NCBI RefSeq assembly: GCF_030272615.1
Contig: NC_081414.1
Coordinates: 665,665,938-665,729,937, forward strand
Reading direction: 5' to 3'
Source of the DNA: Cryptomeria japonica
Lineage: Eukaryota > Streptophyta > Pinopsida > Cupressales > Cupressaceae
Length of the DNA stretch: 64,000 nucleotides
Shown: piece by piece, positions 36,180-47,141 of the stretch
Layout of the letters: every line of letters begins with the position of its first letter
How positions within the stretch are numbered: position 1 is the first letter of the stretch
Program-made: the position numbers and the translations under genes
The notes under the pieces: model-generated
Told to the model about the DNA's origin: nothing
Database searches by the model: none
Seen by the model: the letters and a program-made list of their open reading frames with translations, nothing else

Positions 36180-36699
36180 TTCAAGCTTGAAATTCTACTT
36201 ACGAAATAGCTTAGGGTTTCAAATAACCAAAAATCGCTTCCAACTTAGTAAATACTCAGCAAATATTCATAACTGATTTTGATCGGTTAACTATTGAAAA
36301 TGCATTTCAGATTATGCTAAGTACCTTGAATTCGCTCTTGGAAATGTTTGATCACCTTTTGATTCCCTCTTCTCTGCACTCAGAAAAATGGTAAGTGAAA
36401 AATGACCACACAAAATACTTTATGTAACTCTTTTTGACCTTATCGGGTTTTGTGTGGTTAGGTAAAATAGGCATTAAATGCACTCGGTTCCACTATACTG
36501 ACTATCTCCCTTATAGACTTTTACCGACTAGACAGGTTTAATACATTTGCCGACCTCTCTGGTAATTCGAAAGACTAGATAAAATTTCAAACTTGCTATT
36601 GCATCTTAGCTATACAGATTTTGGAATTATGTACATGATTATATAGGAACTGTTAAGATCTTACCTTGTGAGAATGCAGTCCCTCCATAAATTTATTGA
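36180..36699 (-). other. N1 spacer between gag and ORF2
   Basis: About 520 bp of AT-rich non-coding DNA between the gag stop (about 36700) and the ORF2 start. It corresponds in place to the 438-bp spacer of N2. No gene is seen. Confidence 0.5.
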
Positions 36700-36820
36700 T
36701 TAACTTGAAGTAGATGCACCTAACTTGGTAGGTAAGGTGATTCCTTCATTAGTTGACACATTTTCCTTCTTTTTCCAAATTTTTTGTAATTTGCTTCTTA
36801 TCTCCTTAGTATCTCGTCTA
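36700..36820 (-). pseudogene. gag: N1 gag C-terminus (beyond the N2 insertion)
   Basis: The gag frame resumes after N2 and ends with a basic tail containing RSKLQKIWKKKE and a TAA near 36700. The N2 counterpart ends in a similar KKTWRKKP tail. The junction shows that N2 inserted within gag, just after the fourth CCHC knuckle. Confidence 0.7.
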
Positions 36821-36825
36821 GGTTG

Positions 36826-37978
36826 TGTTGGCATTTTTTATGTTTATGTTGTGATTGTCATCGATGGACACACACTTGTATTGAGATCCCCTTTATATGT
36901 ATGAGCTTGTGCTCAACCGGTATTTGTTCCAACTGGTATGTTGTATACTAGTCTTTAGACTAGTGGTGTTTTTGGAGAATGTGTTTCCCGGTCTAAAGCG
37001 GCATGTCGACCCCAAGCAGTTCGCAAATCACAAGCAGTACGAGGGAGCAAAGCGGCACAACACATTCTTACCAGTCTTCATTTTTGACAAACTAGCAACC
37101 AGTATTTTTTATGAACCGGTAATACTTTCTGATGAGTTACCAACCGACATTTTGTGATGAGTTACCAATCCACCGATTGTTTGACGGTGCCGACACATTG
37201 ACGGTGCTTCTTGTGTCGTGTTACTGAGTATGTCTAGATTCATTGAACCTAGGAAATTGTAATGTAATCCTATTGGACTGACATGAAATTAGATTCCTTT
37301 AAAAGGACATCGTGTCTAGGGTTTTAAGTTGTTGCTGAAAGGGTTAATGTCGAGCTAGGGTTTAAGGTGGGAGTCAAGAATGATCTTATCTGAGAAGATC
37401 AAGTTGTAACTGTGAGAGAGAGAGAGAAGACTAAAGTAATGCTAGAATGCATTAGCTGTGAGCAATACTAGATCTAACCAAGCAGTTTGTGCTATTAGAT
37501 AGATCAAACACTTGTTGATTACTCAAATCTTTAACAAGTCTGTAGCCCTTAACCAGGTAGGCCTCAAAGCCTTTGTAAAATCCTCTAACAAGGTGGTTCA
37601 CACATGTGGATCTAAAATCCTCTAACAAGGTAGTCTTTAATCGGACTTATCTCCTAACAGAGATTGAGATTCCTAACAGGATCTGTTCTGGTGAAGAACA
37701 TTGTAAGACCTTAATTGGTTTGGTTTCTATTCTATAGATAGTGACTTGTGAGTTCCATCTCACCGTGGTTTTTCCCAGTTGGGTTTCCATGTCAAATATC
37801 TTGTGTTATGGTTGTATTGCTTTTGTGGGTGAATTCTTTATTCGCATTTTGTTTTGCATGTGTGGTAACCGGTTTGACTGTCAGACTGCTTTACTGGTTT
37901 ATCTCTAGACTGTGTAAGTGTTTTAGTGCAGTAGTTTTTGGCATACTAATTCACCCCCCCCACTCTTAGTATTCATCA
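36826..37978 (+). repeat. N2 5' LTR
   Basis: TGTTGGCATTTTTT to GTATTCATCA. It contains CTTTATATGTAT near 36890 (a possible TATA box), an ACCGTGGTTTTTCCC box near 37762, and a C-run just before the end. Open frames inside it (for example 36897-37157 and 37748-37969) also occur in the other LTR and in related LTRs and are not genes. Confidence 0.92.
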
Positions 37979-37980
37979 AT

Positions 37981-37992
37981 TGGTATCAGAGC
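37981..37992 (+). other. N2 primer-binding site (initiator tRNA-Met)
   Basis: TGGTATCAGAGC starts two bases after the LTR end. It is the standard initiator-methionine tRNA primer site of plant copia elements. Confidence 0.9.
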
Positions 37993-38028
37993 ATACCTTT
38001 CTATAAGTTTAACCACTTGGAAAGAGAT

Positions 38029-39305
38029 ATGGGGGAATACACCTTGAGGGAACTTACTCAATGACTCACTAAGTCTGAGCAAGCCTATGATGATCTTATG
38101 GTCAAATACAAGGCATCTCAAGCAAAAAGGAGAGAACATGCAGAGAGGCTGATGGAACTATCTGAAAGTAGTTCTGAAGATGAAGCTAATATGGAAGCCA
38201 TGATTGCTGAAGTGAATAAGCTGAATGATTCAAACTCCAATCTAAGAAAGGAGTTGGAAGGACTGACTATTCGATTTAGTCAAGAGCTTGAGAACTGGAG
38301 AAAAGTTGAAGATCTGGTAAAGGACAGAGATCATGAGATCTCCAAGTTGAAACAAGAGATTAGTGCACTGACTGCTCGCCTTCATGAGAGCAGAATGGAA
38401 AAAGAAGACATGCAAGGAGAACTGAACATTGCCATCTTAGAAAATGCAAGTCTAATGGAGACAAACACTGCTATTTCCAAAGAACTCTTTGAGTCAAAGG
38501 AAACACTTGCTAAGTTTGGCAAAAGTATAGTCAAGCTAGAGCAAAAGCTTGAGTCATCTAGACTGGCAAAGAATACCAATGGTCTTGGTTTTTCAGGACA
38601 TGAGGAAGGAGAATCCTTAGGAACAAATGCTGAAGCATCAAAGAAGAAACTGGCACTCAAAGGAAAAGGTAAGCAAAAATTCAAACCTATTTGCTTTAAC
38701 TGTCTTAAAGAAGGACAACTGCCAATGTATGTAGGAGCAAAGCCTACAATAATTTTCCTTATTTTATCAACAATGTACCTAGATCCAATAAGTTCAATGG
38801 TCATTGTTATGCATGCAACAAGTTTCGGCATAGAGCATTTGAATGCAAGTCTGTAATGGATAACATTGGAGGATATCCTCAGAGGACCCAAGGAACTGGT
38901 CCTGAACCTTTTATGAACCGGAACCACAACCAGTTTAATATCTTCAATCATCAGTCAAGAAGTGGTGGTCATCAAGCGGCAACCGGATGGAGAGAAAGTT
39001 GTATGATCTGTTATGGTCTTGGTCACACTGCTGCAACATGCAGAAGGAAGAATGGAAACATGTACAATGGACCTTGGAGAGCACCTGGACTTGTTTTCTA
39101 TCACTGCAACAAACCGGGTCACATTGCAAGATTCTGTAGAAGCAGAAAAAGTATATCTGATGATATACCAGTCACTCAAGAAGGAGAAATAGATGTTGAA
39201 AAAGTTCAAGGGGACATGAAGAAAACATGGAGGAAGAAACCAACAATGTCGGAAGAGGAACTGGTTTCTGCACCTAGTGTGGAAATATCGGAACCGGCAA
39301 ACTAA
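38029..39305 (+). pseudogene. gag: N2 gag with coiled coil and four CCHC knuckles
   Basis: It starts ATG at 38029 (MGEYTLRELTQ, then a TGA) and runs open from 38098 to about 38740. The N-terminal two thirds is a long coiled coil (ELEGLTIRFSQELENWRKVE; SKLKQEISALTARLHES). After a frameshift around 38730-38850 the C-terminal part is read in another frame. The zinc knuckles are a broken CFNCLKEG site, CYACNKFRHRAFEC, CMICYGLGHTAATC and HCNKPGHIARFC. It ends with the basic tail KKTWRKKP and TAA after SEPAN. It binds RNA by family analogy. The N1 gag has the same four-knuckle layout. Confidence 0.8.
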
Positions 39306-39743
39306 GCCTCAAAGGCTTAGGGGGAGCAAATGGCGAAATGCTTTCGAACTCCTGGTTGACATTGGTAAAAGACCTTAACCAGTATGCTATACCTATCACT
39401 TGGCAAAAGACCGGAAATGGTAAAAAGGCAAATTAGGGTTTACACCCTAATAGAGGAGCATTAATGACAGTAGGTGAGAAACATGTATAAATGCATTTTT
39501 CAAATCTTTTCTCACTATCTGTTTTCGAGCGAAGAAAAGTTTTCAAGTGTAGAGTGAAGAAAACGCGATTTGAGCTTTGATTTCAAGAAAGTGAACAACC
39601 TTGAAAGAGATTCAAATCTAGTTTGCAAGCGCTAGTGGAGAACACAAAGTGGTGATTTGGCATCCGACGGAGAGTGAAGTGGAATCAGGAAGCCCTAAAT
39701 TTGCATTTGAAAGGTATTTTTCGTGTTCTTGAAATACTCTTCA
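39306..39743 (+). promoter_or_regulatory. N2 spacer with promoter-like leader for ORF2
   Basis: 438 bp between gag and ORF2. It contains TGTATAAATGCA at about 39485, a TATA-like box about 255 bp before the ORF2 ATG, followed by a purine-rich leader. An internal promoter for ORF2 is possible but is inferred only from position and sequence. Confidence 0.35.
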
Positions 39744-42700
39744 ATGGCTTTTGCATCTCATACTAGTCAAGTACATCCATTAAGTTAGAAAGTTTCATTC
39801 AAAGGAAGTCCAAGTATAATACTTTATCACAAGCTCCAGCTAGAGTCATAGTCGAAGAAGGAATTTTCAATTATATTGATTGCAAAATAGAAGACCTAGG
39901 GTCTTTAGCCATTCATACTCAGTTAGGTCTATTTTGCGGAAAGGACAAAAGGATCAAACTAGAATTTAGTGTCATAGAGAAGAAGAAATTCCAGAATGCA
40001 GTATATTTCCTGGAAGAATTCACAGAGGATCACATCAGGATCATCTTGAGTAGAGTCCATGGTGACGAGATGTACCTGGAGAGGACGCATGATATCATGC
40101 CTCGGGAAATTCATGCAATCACCGGTTTTTGCAACATAGGGGAAGTGCCAACCCTGAGAAAAGTGAGAAAAATGGAAATGACCAAGCTCACTGGTTCAAC
40201 AAGTGATTCATAGGGTATGACAGTCAATCCTATCAAGGATGATCTAGTGAAATATGCCTGCATGGTGATAGGCTACAGAACATTCTCAGCCAGCAGGATT
40301 AATTATGTATCTGCTGCAGCGGTAAATGTCACTTACCGAATGATAAAAGAGGATGCATCTTTTGACTTATGCACTGGCATGCAGAGGCAACTCCTGCTAA
40401 ATCTTAAGGCAATCAAGCAGGACAACTCACTAAGGTTTAAGTTTGGACAACTACTGGTAGGGTTGTTCTTTTATTTCCATGGCTGCTTTCCGGGTGTAGG
40501 AGATTTCCAGTGGTCACCTGACCAACTGATAACCAAGTAGATAAAGGAAAGCATGCAAGCCATTGGAACCAGCTACCCTAAGGTACTAAACAAATACTTT
40601 CATGAGTTCAGAAGAAAGATGAGTCAGAGGGTAAGAATCTTAGGTGACATAGTGAAGAAATACGAAGATGACATTTGTTTCACTATTTAGGTGGACAAAT
40701 GTCTAATGGAGGCTGTTGAGCCTAGAATGGAGGAAGTGGAGCCTATGGGCTATGAAGTCATGTTTGACATGCTAGAAGGGTATGCTTCAACCCTTATTGC
40801 CTCGCCTCTTGATCCAAAGGCTAAGAGGATTGGAACCTACTTGGAGAAGATTGAACCGATTGAAGAACCATCGGTAAAGAAAGGAAAAGAACTGGCAGCT
40901 AAGAAAGCTAAGGCAGTGCCAGCAGCATCAACACCGGCTACCACTGCAACTCCAAGAGTGACCAAGCAGTCACTGGCAAAGAAGAAACCAGAGGTAACAC
41001 TGGAAAAAGTCTTCAAAAGAAAGAGGAAGACTAAGGCAAATGAACCAGACTTCGAAGAAACTGAGTCTGATGAATAGCCAAAGAAGGCAAGACAGACAAA
41101 GAAGATGAAGAAGAATGAACCAGCAACATCTGCACCGGTAAATATAGACATCTCCTCATACAAACCTTTGACACATTGTCAAAGAACAGTAAAAAATATT
41201 AGGAGAAAGTTACTTCATGATTTAATAGATTATTATGATGAATTCAATAGTGAGGAAAAAGATGAAGTACTACAGGAAATCATTCTTTATTTATGTAAAA
41301 ATGACCAGTCACCATCAAAGATTAAATCTCAGACACTGAATTCATTATTTAAAGCATTGGATAATAAATGGTGCATTGCTATTGAAAAGGAATAGGAGAT
41401 TAGGGAGAAATTTTTTGCACAGTACTTCCCCGAACTCTCAAATTCAAAATTATTTGATGCCCTGGATCAAAATAAAGGTCTCTTCTTCACAAGGAGAAGA
41501 AGACTCTGGTTGTTGGAGGGGAGAATTGATGATGTTGAAAAGGATACACATCAGCATATGGCTCATGCTATCAGCTCTCACAAAGCACGAATGGCTAACC
41601 TCCAAGTGGAAAAGGAACTGGTTATTTCCAAACCAGATGAGGTCTTTGATGAGGAAGGAAACCTGGTGGAAGAACCAATCGACACCATCGATGTTGATGC
41701 CCTGGATGTAGATGATGTCACTCAGGACATACCTTCTGAGGGAATAGGATAGGGGCAATAGGCCGATCAGGGTGGTGAACAAGTTGAGGACACATAGCAA
41801 GTGGCAAAGGAACAGGAAGAGAAAAAGAAGAAGGATGAAGATGAGAAATAGAAGAAAGAGGAAGAGAAGAGAAAAGAGGAAGAGGAGAAATGGAAAGATG
41901 AAGAAAAGAAGAAGCAAGAAGATGACAGAAAAAAGAAAGAAGAAGAGGATAAGGAAGAAGAGGAGAAGAAAAAGAAGGAAGAGGAAGAGAAGAAGAAGAA
42001 GGAAGTGGAAGAGAAGAAGAAGAAGGAAGAGGAAGAACAGAAGAAGAAGGAAGTGGAAGAGAAGAAGAAGAAGGAAGAGGAAGAACAAAAGAAGAAGGAA
42101 GAGGAAGCACAGAAGAAGAAGGAAGAAGAAGCAAAGAAGAAGGTAGAAGCAAAGAAGAAGCAGAAAGAAGAAGAAGAGAAGAAGAAGATGGAAGAAGAAG
42201 AGAAGAAAAAGAGAGAAGAGAAAGAGAAGGAAGAGAAGGAGAAGAAAAATAAGGAAGAAGCAGACAAGACAATCGAAGCGATGAAGAGCACACAGATGGA
42301 AACTCCTAAGGCAACTGGTAGCCAAGCCAAACTGGCTGCTATCTCGAGCCCCATTAATCTCCAATCTGCAAGTGAGTCTGAGCTTATGCAGAGCATCAAG
42401 GTTGCCCAAGAGTGCCTTGAAGGCATTCACAGGAAAAGAGAACAAGATATTATTCAGGTGGTTGTAGACACACTTACCAGTTTAATCCCCGGTACTAATC
42501 TTCCTGACATTGAATCATCATTAGCATAACTCAAACTTCTATGTACTATAGTGGATGATCAGGTGCAGAATCTAGAAGAAGCAGTAGAGGCCAATGTAAA
42601 GAAAGAGCACCAAAAGGCTCTTAATGTCGCTCTAGTGAAGAAGTTGAATGAGCTTAGGACTAAACTGCTAAAAGATCAAAAGGACATAAGGAATGCCATG

Positions 42701-43162
42701 AATGAGGGAAACTTGCTACTGAGCAAAATCTATCAACCTCATCTATTCTGTGATGATGTGCTAGACAAGAAGCAATAGCTTCAAATGGACTTACAGTCCT
42801 ACTTTGGCACATTCAAGACTCCTTATGATTCCTTTGCAGCATATGGGCAAACCGTTCACCGGTTCTAGGTCCAGTCAACCAAGATGGAGCAAGAGATTAG
42901 TACACGGTCTAGGGATTTGTAGGAGCTTCAATTGGTATTACTTCCACGACTACAAATTATTTAGAAGTGATATCTGAACTTGGATGCTCTGACAGTCACA
43001 CAGGAATTGAGCACAATAGATGCCATGGAGGAACAAGTATCCCAGATGTAGACAGAGAAGGAAGTGGCAACCTCCCTACTTGAGTCTTGGTCCCTCTCCA
43101 TGAAACAATTCTTGTAGGACTATAAATCGATTTTTGACAAGTTTTATTCATTATTGTCATAA
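39744..43162 (+). pseudogene. N2 ORF2: large unknown protein riddled with TAG codons
   Basis: From ATG at 39744 a short N-terminus reads in one frame. After a slip near 39783 a single frame runs from 39812 to a TAA at 43160-43162 with no further frameshift. I count 17 internal stops: 15 TAG, one TAA and one TGA. Blocks shared with N1: LSRVHGDEMYLE, MPREIHAITGF, MVIGYRTFSASRINYVSAAA, FKFGQLLVGLFFYF and EPMGYEVMFDM. Then come a basic Lys/Ala/Thr segment (40870-41060), a helical part, a Lys/Glu-repeat coiled coil (41770-42270), and a C-terminal coil ending YKSIFDKFYS. Function is unknown; I see no enzyme motif, signal peptide or membrane segment. Confidence 0.75.
41770..42275 (+). repeat. GAAGAAGAAGGA-type minisatellite inside N2 ORF2
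   Basis: A 0.5-kb purine-only tract of repeats such as GAAGAAGAAGGAAGAGGAA encodes runs of KKKEEEE with Val and Gln variants. It predicts a single long charged helix. The large opposite-strand frames here (Leu/Phe- or Ser-rich) are artefacts of the repeat. Confidence 0.85.
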
Positions 43163-43484
43163 ACTCTTATATATATATATGGAAACAAGGTTTTTCAGCG
43201 GTACTTTGTCATTGTTGGCAAAGGGGGAGAATATATCTGGTTTTTGGTTGTAAAATTTTGATCTTCTGTCATATGGGGGAGAAGTATCTATTTTGAAATT
43301 TTGATATATGTTGTGATATATGTTATATGCTCTAATGATTATGATCTGTATGCAAAATTGCTATACACTGTGTTGATTAAGGGATAGTGTATGTGCTTAG
43401 GGGGAACAATTTTGTTAATGGCAAGTTTTTGTTGTAAAACACTTAGATGTCAAAATTTTATTTTCCTAAGTGTTGCCATCAATG

Positions 43485-43498
43485 CCATAGGGGGAGAT
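43485..43498 (+). other. N2 polypurine tract
   Basis: CCATAGGGGGAGAT directly precedes the TGTTGGC start of the 3' LTR. The region 43163-43484 is non-coding. Confidence 0.85.
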
Positions 43499-44651
43499 TG
43501 TTGGCATTTTTTATGTTTATGTTGTGACTGTCATTGATGGACACACACTTGTATTGAGATCCCCTTTATATGTATGAGCTTGTGCTCAACCAGTATTTGT
43601 TCCAACCGGTATGTTGTATACTAGTCTTTAGACTAGTGGTGTTTTTGCAGAATGTGTTTCCCGGTCTGAAGCGGCATGTCGACCCCAAGTGGTTCACAGA
43701 TCACAAGCGGTACGAGGGAGCAAAGCAGCACAACACATTCTTACCAGTCTTATTTTTGACAAACCGGCAACCGGTATTTTGTATGAACCAGTAATACTCT
43801 GTGATGAGTTACCAACCAGCATTTTATGATGAGTTACCAATCCACCGATTGTTTGACGGTGCCGACACATTGACGGTGCTTCTTGTGTCATGTTACTAAG
43901 TATGTCTAGATTCATTGAACCTAGGAAATTGTAATGTAATCCTATTGGACCAACATGAAATCAAATTCCTTTAAAAGGACATCATGTCTAGGGTTTTAAG
44001 TTGTTGCTGAAAGGTTAATGTCGAGCTAGGGTTTAAGGTGGGAGTCGAGAATGATCTTATCTGAGAAGATCAAGTTGTAACTGTGAGAGAGAGAGAGAGA
44101 GAAGATTGAAGTAATGCTGGAATGCATTAGCTATGAGCAATACTGGATCTAACCAAGCAATTTGTGCTATTAGATAGATCAAACACTTGTTGATTACTCA
44201 CATCTTTGACAAGTCTGTAGCCCTTAACCGGGTAGGCCTCAAAGCCTTTGTAAAATCCTCTAACAAGGTGGTTCACACATGTGGATCTAAAATCCTCTAA
44301 CAAGGTAGTCTTTAATCAGACTTATCTCCTAACAGAGATTGAGATTCCTAACAGGATCTATTCTGGTGAAGAACATTGTAAGACCTTAACCGATCTGGTT
44401 TCTATTCTGCAGATAGTGACTTGTGAGTTCCATCTCACCATGGTTTTTCCCAATTGGGTTTCCACGTCAAATATCTTGTGTTATGGTTGTACTGCTTTTG
44501 TGGGTGAATGCTTTATTCGCATTTTGTTTTGCATGTGTGGTAACCGGTTTGACTGTCAGACTGCTTTATCGGTTTATCTCTAGACTGTGTAAGTGTTTTA
44601 GTGCAGTAGTTTTTGGCATACTAATTCACCCCCCCCTCTTAGTATTCATCA
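43499..44651 (+). repeat. N2 3' LTR
   Basis: 1,153 bp, the same length as the 5' LTR. Differences are scattered and mostly C/T or G/A, with a longer GAGAGA run near 44085-44102 and a shorter C-run near 44630. Confidence 0.92.
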
Positions 44652-44656
44652 AGTTG

Positions 44657-45879
44657 CAGTCTTTATCCAAGTGTCCAACTTTTTCACAACGAAAACATGT
44701 CATACCGAGATTTCTCCATGATCTTCGGTTGTTCATTCCAAACCTTATCATACAGTTTGCACTTATATGTCTGTATCTTCCACAACATTCACACCATATT
44801 CTTGTATTGTAATCCCATGGTATTGAAGTATATTGTCGATTGAGATCTGTGTGATTTCGGTAACTTCTAGTGTTTGCTCAATTTGGAGTCCACATATAGT
44901 TTTTTTACTTAAACCAACATTTCTCAGTATTGTGTCCATATTTATTGCAATTTTTGCAAAACCCCTTGAATTTTGCCTTCTGATAATTGTTAACAAACTT
45001 TGTCCTACATTGCTTAGATATGTGACCATACTTATTGCAATTATAACAATAACCATAAAACCTAGTAACATTCGGTTGCTTACCTTTTCTGATCCGGCAA
45101 ACGTTGGCATTATGTCCTTGTTTTCCACAATAGTTGCAAATAGGCTTCCTGTCCTTCATGTTATCTTTGTTTCCATCTTTCTTTGATGATTCTCCTTTCT
45201 CGGTGGTGTTGATCCCTTTCTCGGTAGAGTTGTTTCCTTTGTAACCGAGTCCTGTAGTATTGTTGGGTGTTCTCATATTTAGTTGTTCATCCAACATTCT
45301 TGATGATTCATGGCTTTTCCTCAATGTTTCTTTTGACTTCTTTTTTGCTTCTAGTTCATCAGTCAATCTTGATAATTCAAGTTTCAATGCTTGGATCTCA
45401 TTTTCCTTTAGAGTAGCTTCATCATGTGCATAATCCAATTGATCAAACAGATTATGTTGAACTTCAATCATCCTTGATATTTCGTCATTTTTTGCAGACA
45501 CCATTGCTTCTAGCTGTTGTTTTTCTCGTTCTATATTTTGATTATTATCTTCAGCTGCTCTCAATGCTTCAAGATTTTCAGTCATTTGTGTGCTGAAATA
45601 CTCATGTTCCCTTCTCATTGCTTTTAGTTGTTCATTAAGTGCTTTGTTCTTTTCTTTCAATTCTGCAATCATTTCTTCAGATTCTTCTGATATGATGTTC
45701 TCAGATGATGTCTCAATTTGTTCCACCAACTCTTGTGAGTCTTGTAAATCATCAGACAACCTTCTTCTAACTTTCAGTGATCTTTGCATTTGCCTCTTCA
45801 TATCTGCAATCACTTGATTAGCATGATCCAATTCATCTTGAAGATTCACAATCCTGCATGATTTCTTATAGCCTTCCAT
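44657..45879 (-). CDS. gag: N1 gag: coiled coil plus four CCHC knuckles (5' part, interrupted by N2)
   Basis: The probable start is ATG at 45879 (MEGYKKSCRIVNLQ), about 60 bp after the PBS. Open sequence upstream runs into the LTR and is not coding. Residues 10-270 are almost continuous coiled coil (DELDHANQVIADMKRQMQRS; EMIAELKEKNKALNEQLKAM). A Thr/Asn/Lys-rich linker is followed by CNYCGKQGHNANVC, CYNCNKYGHISKQC and CKNCNKYGHNTEKC, and in a shifted frame CFRCEKVGHLDKDC. A frame slip lies at about 44900. The frame is then cut by N2 and ends at 36700. The product would be a nucleocapsid-like RNA-binding protein. Confidence 0.75.
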
Positions 45880-45927
45880 TGATGGGATCTTTCTCTTTAG
45901 GTTGTTAGTCCCTTTACCAAGAATTAA

Positions 45928-45939
45928 GCTCTGATACCA
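45928..45939 (-). other. N1 primer-binding site (initiator tRNA-Met)
   Basis: On minus TGGTATCAGAGC starts two bases after the 5' LTR end. It is the same primer type as in N2. Confidence 0.9.
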
Positions 45940-45941
45940 AT

Positions 45942-47141
45942 TGTTAGATCTGACTTGGAAAGCTAATGTACTGAGAGGGGAGGGGTGAATTAGTACTTCA
46001 ACACTTTTCTTGAAAAACAATTTTACTGATAAACACAAACTAAGTATTGCTGATCTCATAAATATATAACACTGAAACATAATCATAGAAATAACATCCA
46101 TCAACATTTCACTCCATAACACAAAGATTTTTGGTCATGCAAAAACTATTGGTTAGAGAGAAAAACTACGGTGGGGATGGCACCCACAACTTCACTACTA
46201 CAGTAATCAAGATTGCTCAATTAGAGCTACATGTTTAGCTATTTCTAATAGCTTACCCTATTAGGAGTATAAAGATCTTTAGATCTACCTTGCTAAAGGA
46301 TTTTACAAACACTTTTACAAAATGTTGTACTTGGTTAAAGGCTTTACAATTTATAGACTTTATTAGAGTCTTTTACCCTATTAAAGGTTTCTAACACAAC
46401 TTAATAATTCAATCAAAATCTTTACAAAATATCTGTAACTTCACACCTGAAATGTTATAGCAGACTCTGTGTGCTCAATATAAAATTACCTTGCTCATAG
46501 CATTCCTCGGTAATTGATAAATAAACTCAGTAACCACTTCTGTATACTCTGTCCCTTAATATGTTCTTTGAAACCTTCTCAGTAACCTCTGAATATCTCT
46601 ATCAATCTTCTTTCTTCATTATATCATCACTTCATATCTACTCTCTTGATTTTCCATGTCATGTCTCAAATACTCAAATCATTTTGTTTATATAGATCTC
46701 TAAGACGGTGATCTATTCATGCTTCGATCATACAAACATGTTTTATTGAATGAATAAACATAGAAATTATTTCATTGGATATTCTTCCTCGAAATCATAC
46801 AAAATTTTTAAATGCAATTTCCTATGTAATAATGGTTTCATCTTCTAGAATCTTGTAACATGTTTCACATGTGTGTCCAGGTTCATTGAATCTGGTAACA
46901 CGTTTCCACTCGATATTCCTTTTTTGCTACTCGGTAGACATATGAACCTTACTCGGTAGACATTTTGTATTCATCTTAGTTCATAGCTTGGTGTATATCA
47001 TCTCAGTGACTTGTCTCTCTTCAGTAACTGACACTGGTAGCCTTGGTATTTACCGACTGGACTTTTCGGTAGTATAAACCGACTAGTGTATGTAGGATGA
47101 CTTTGGACATAAAACTAATGACAACTTAGTAAATAGCAACA
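45942..47141 (-). repeat. N1 5' LTR
   Basis: 1,200 bp matching 31303-32505. On minus it has TATATAAA near 46684-46691 as a likely core promoter. Differences from the 3' LTR are mostly transitions plus small indels. Confidence 0.9.

Larger units (their letters stand above)
36826..44651 (+). mobile_element. N2: non-autonomous LTR retrotransposon (gag + ORF2, no pol)
   Basis: 7,826 bp with LTRs of exactly 1,153 bp each (36826-37978 and 43499-44651). The TSD is GGTTG (36821-36825) and AGTTG (44652-44656), one mismatch. Plus-strand order: 5' LTR, initiator-Met PBS, gag with four CCHC knuckles, a 438-bp spacer, ORF2, PPT, 3' LTR. No pol domain is found. It sits in the gag of N1 in the opposite orientation. 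The LTRs differ by a few percent by eye, so it is younger than H. Confidence 0.9.
31303..47141 (-). mobile_element. N1: non-autonomous LTR retrotransposon (gag + ORF2, no pol), split by N2
   Basis: LTRs of about 1.2 kb at 31303-32505 and 45942-47141. The TSD is ACTAG on the left (31298-31302) and ACTAC on the right (47142-47146), one mismatch. Minus-strand order: 5' LTR, initiator-Met PBS, gag, a spacer of about 520 bp, ORF2, PPT, 3' LTR. Without the N2 insert it is about 8.0 kb. I found no protease, integrase, RT or RNase H motif in any frame, so movement must have used enzymes from another element. Architecture and proteins match N2. Confidence 0.85.

Noticed and set aside
36897-37157. Plus-strand 86-codon frame near the N2 5' LTR start
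   Set aside because: It is inside the LTR and the matching frame in the 3' LTR (43570-43794) is shifted; not conserved as protein.
41450-42445. Long minus-strand open frames rich in Leu/Phe or Ser opposite the N2 ORF2 repeat
   Set aside because: They are complements of the GAAGAAGGA tract; a repeat without stops in several frames produces them. No motif is present.
39812-43162. Amber codon reassignment as the cause of the TAG bias
   Set aside because: Plant nuclear genes use the standard code, and paired copies in T1 show CAG to TAG and TGG to TAG as mutations. Deamination is sufficient.
44905-46122. Start of the N1 gag within the LTR (405-codon frame)
   Set aside because: The first part of that frame is LTR and PBS sequence; the same LTR frame occurs at 31277-31483 without gag. 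The start was set at ATG 45879 instead.
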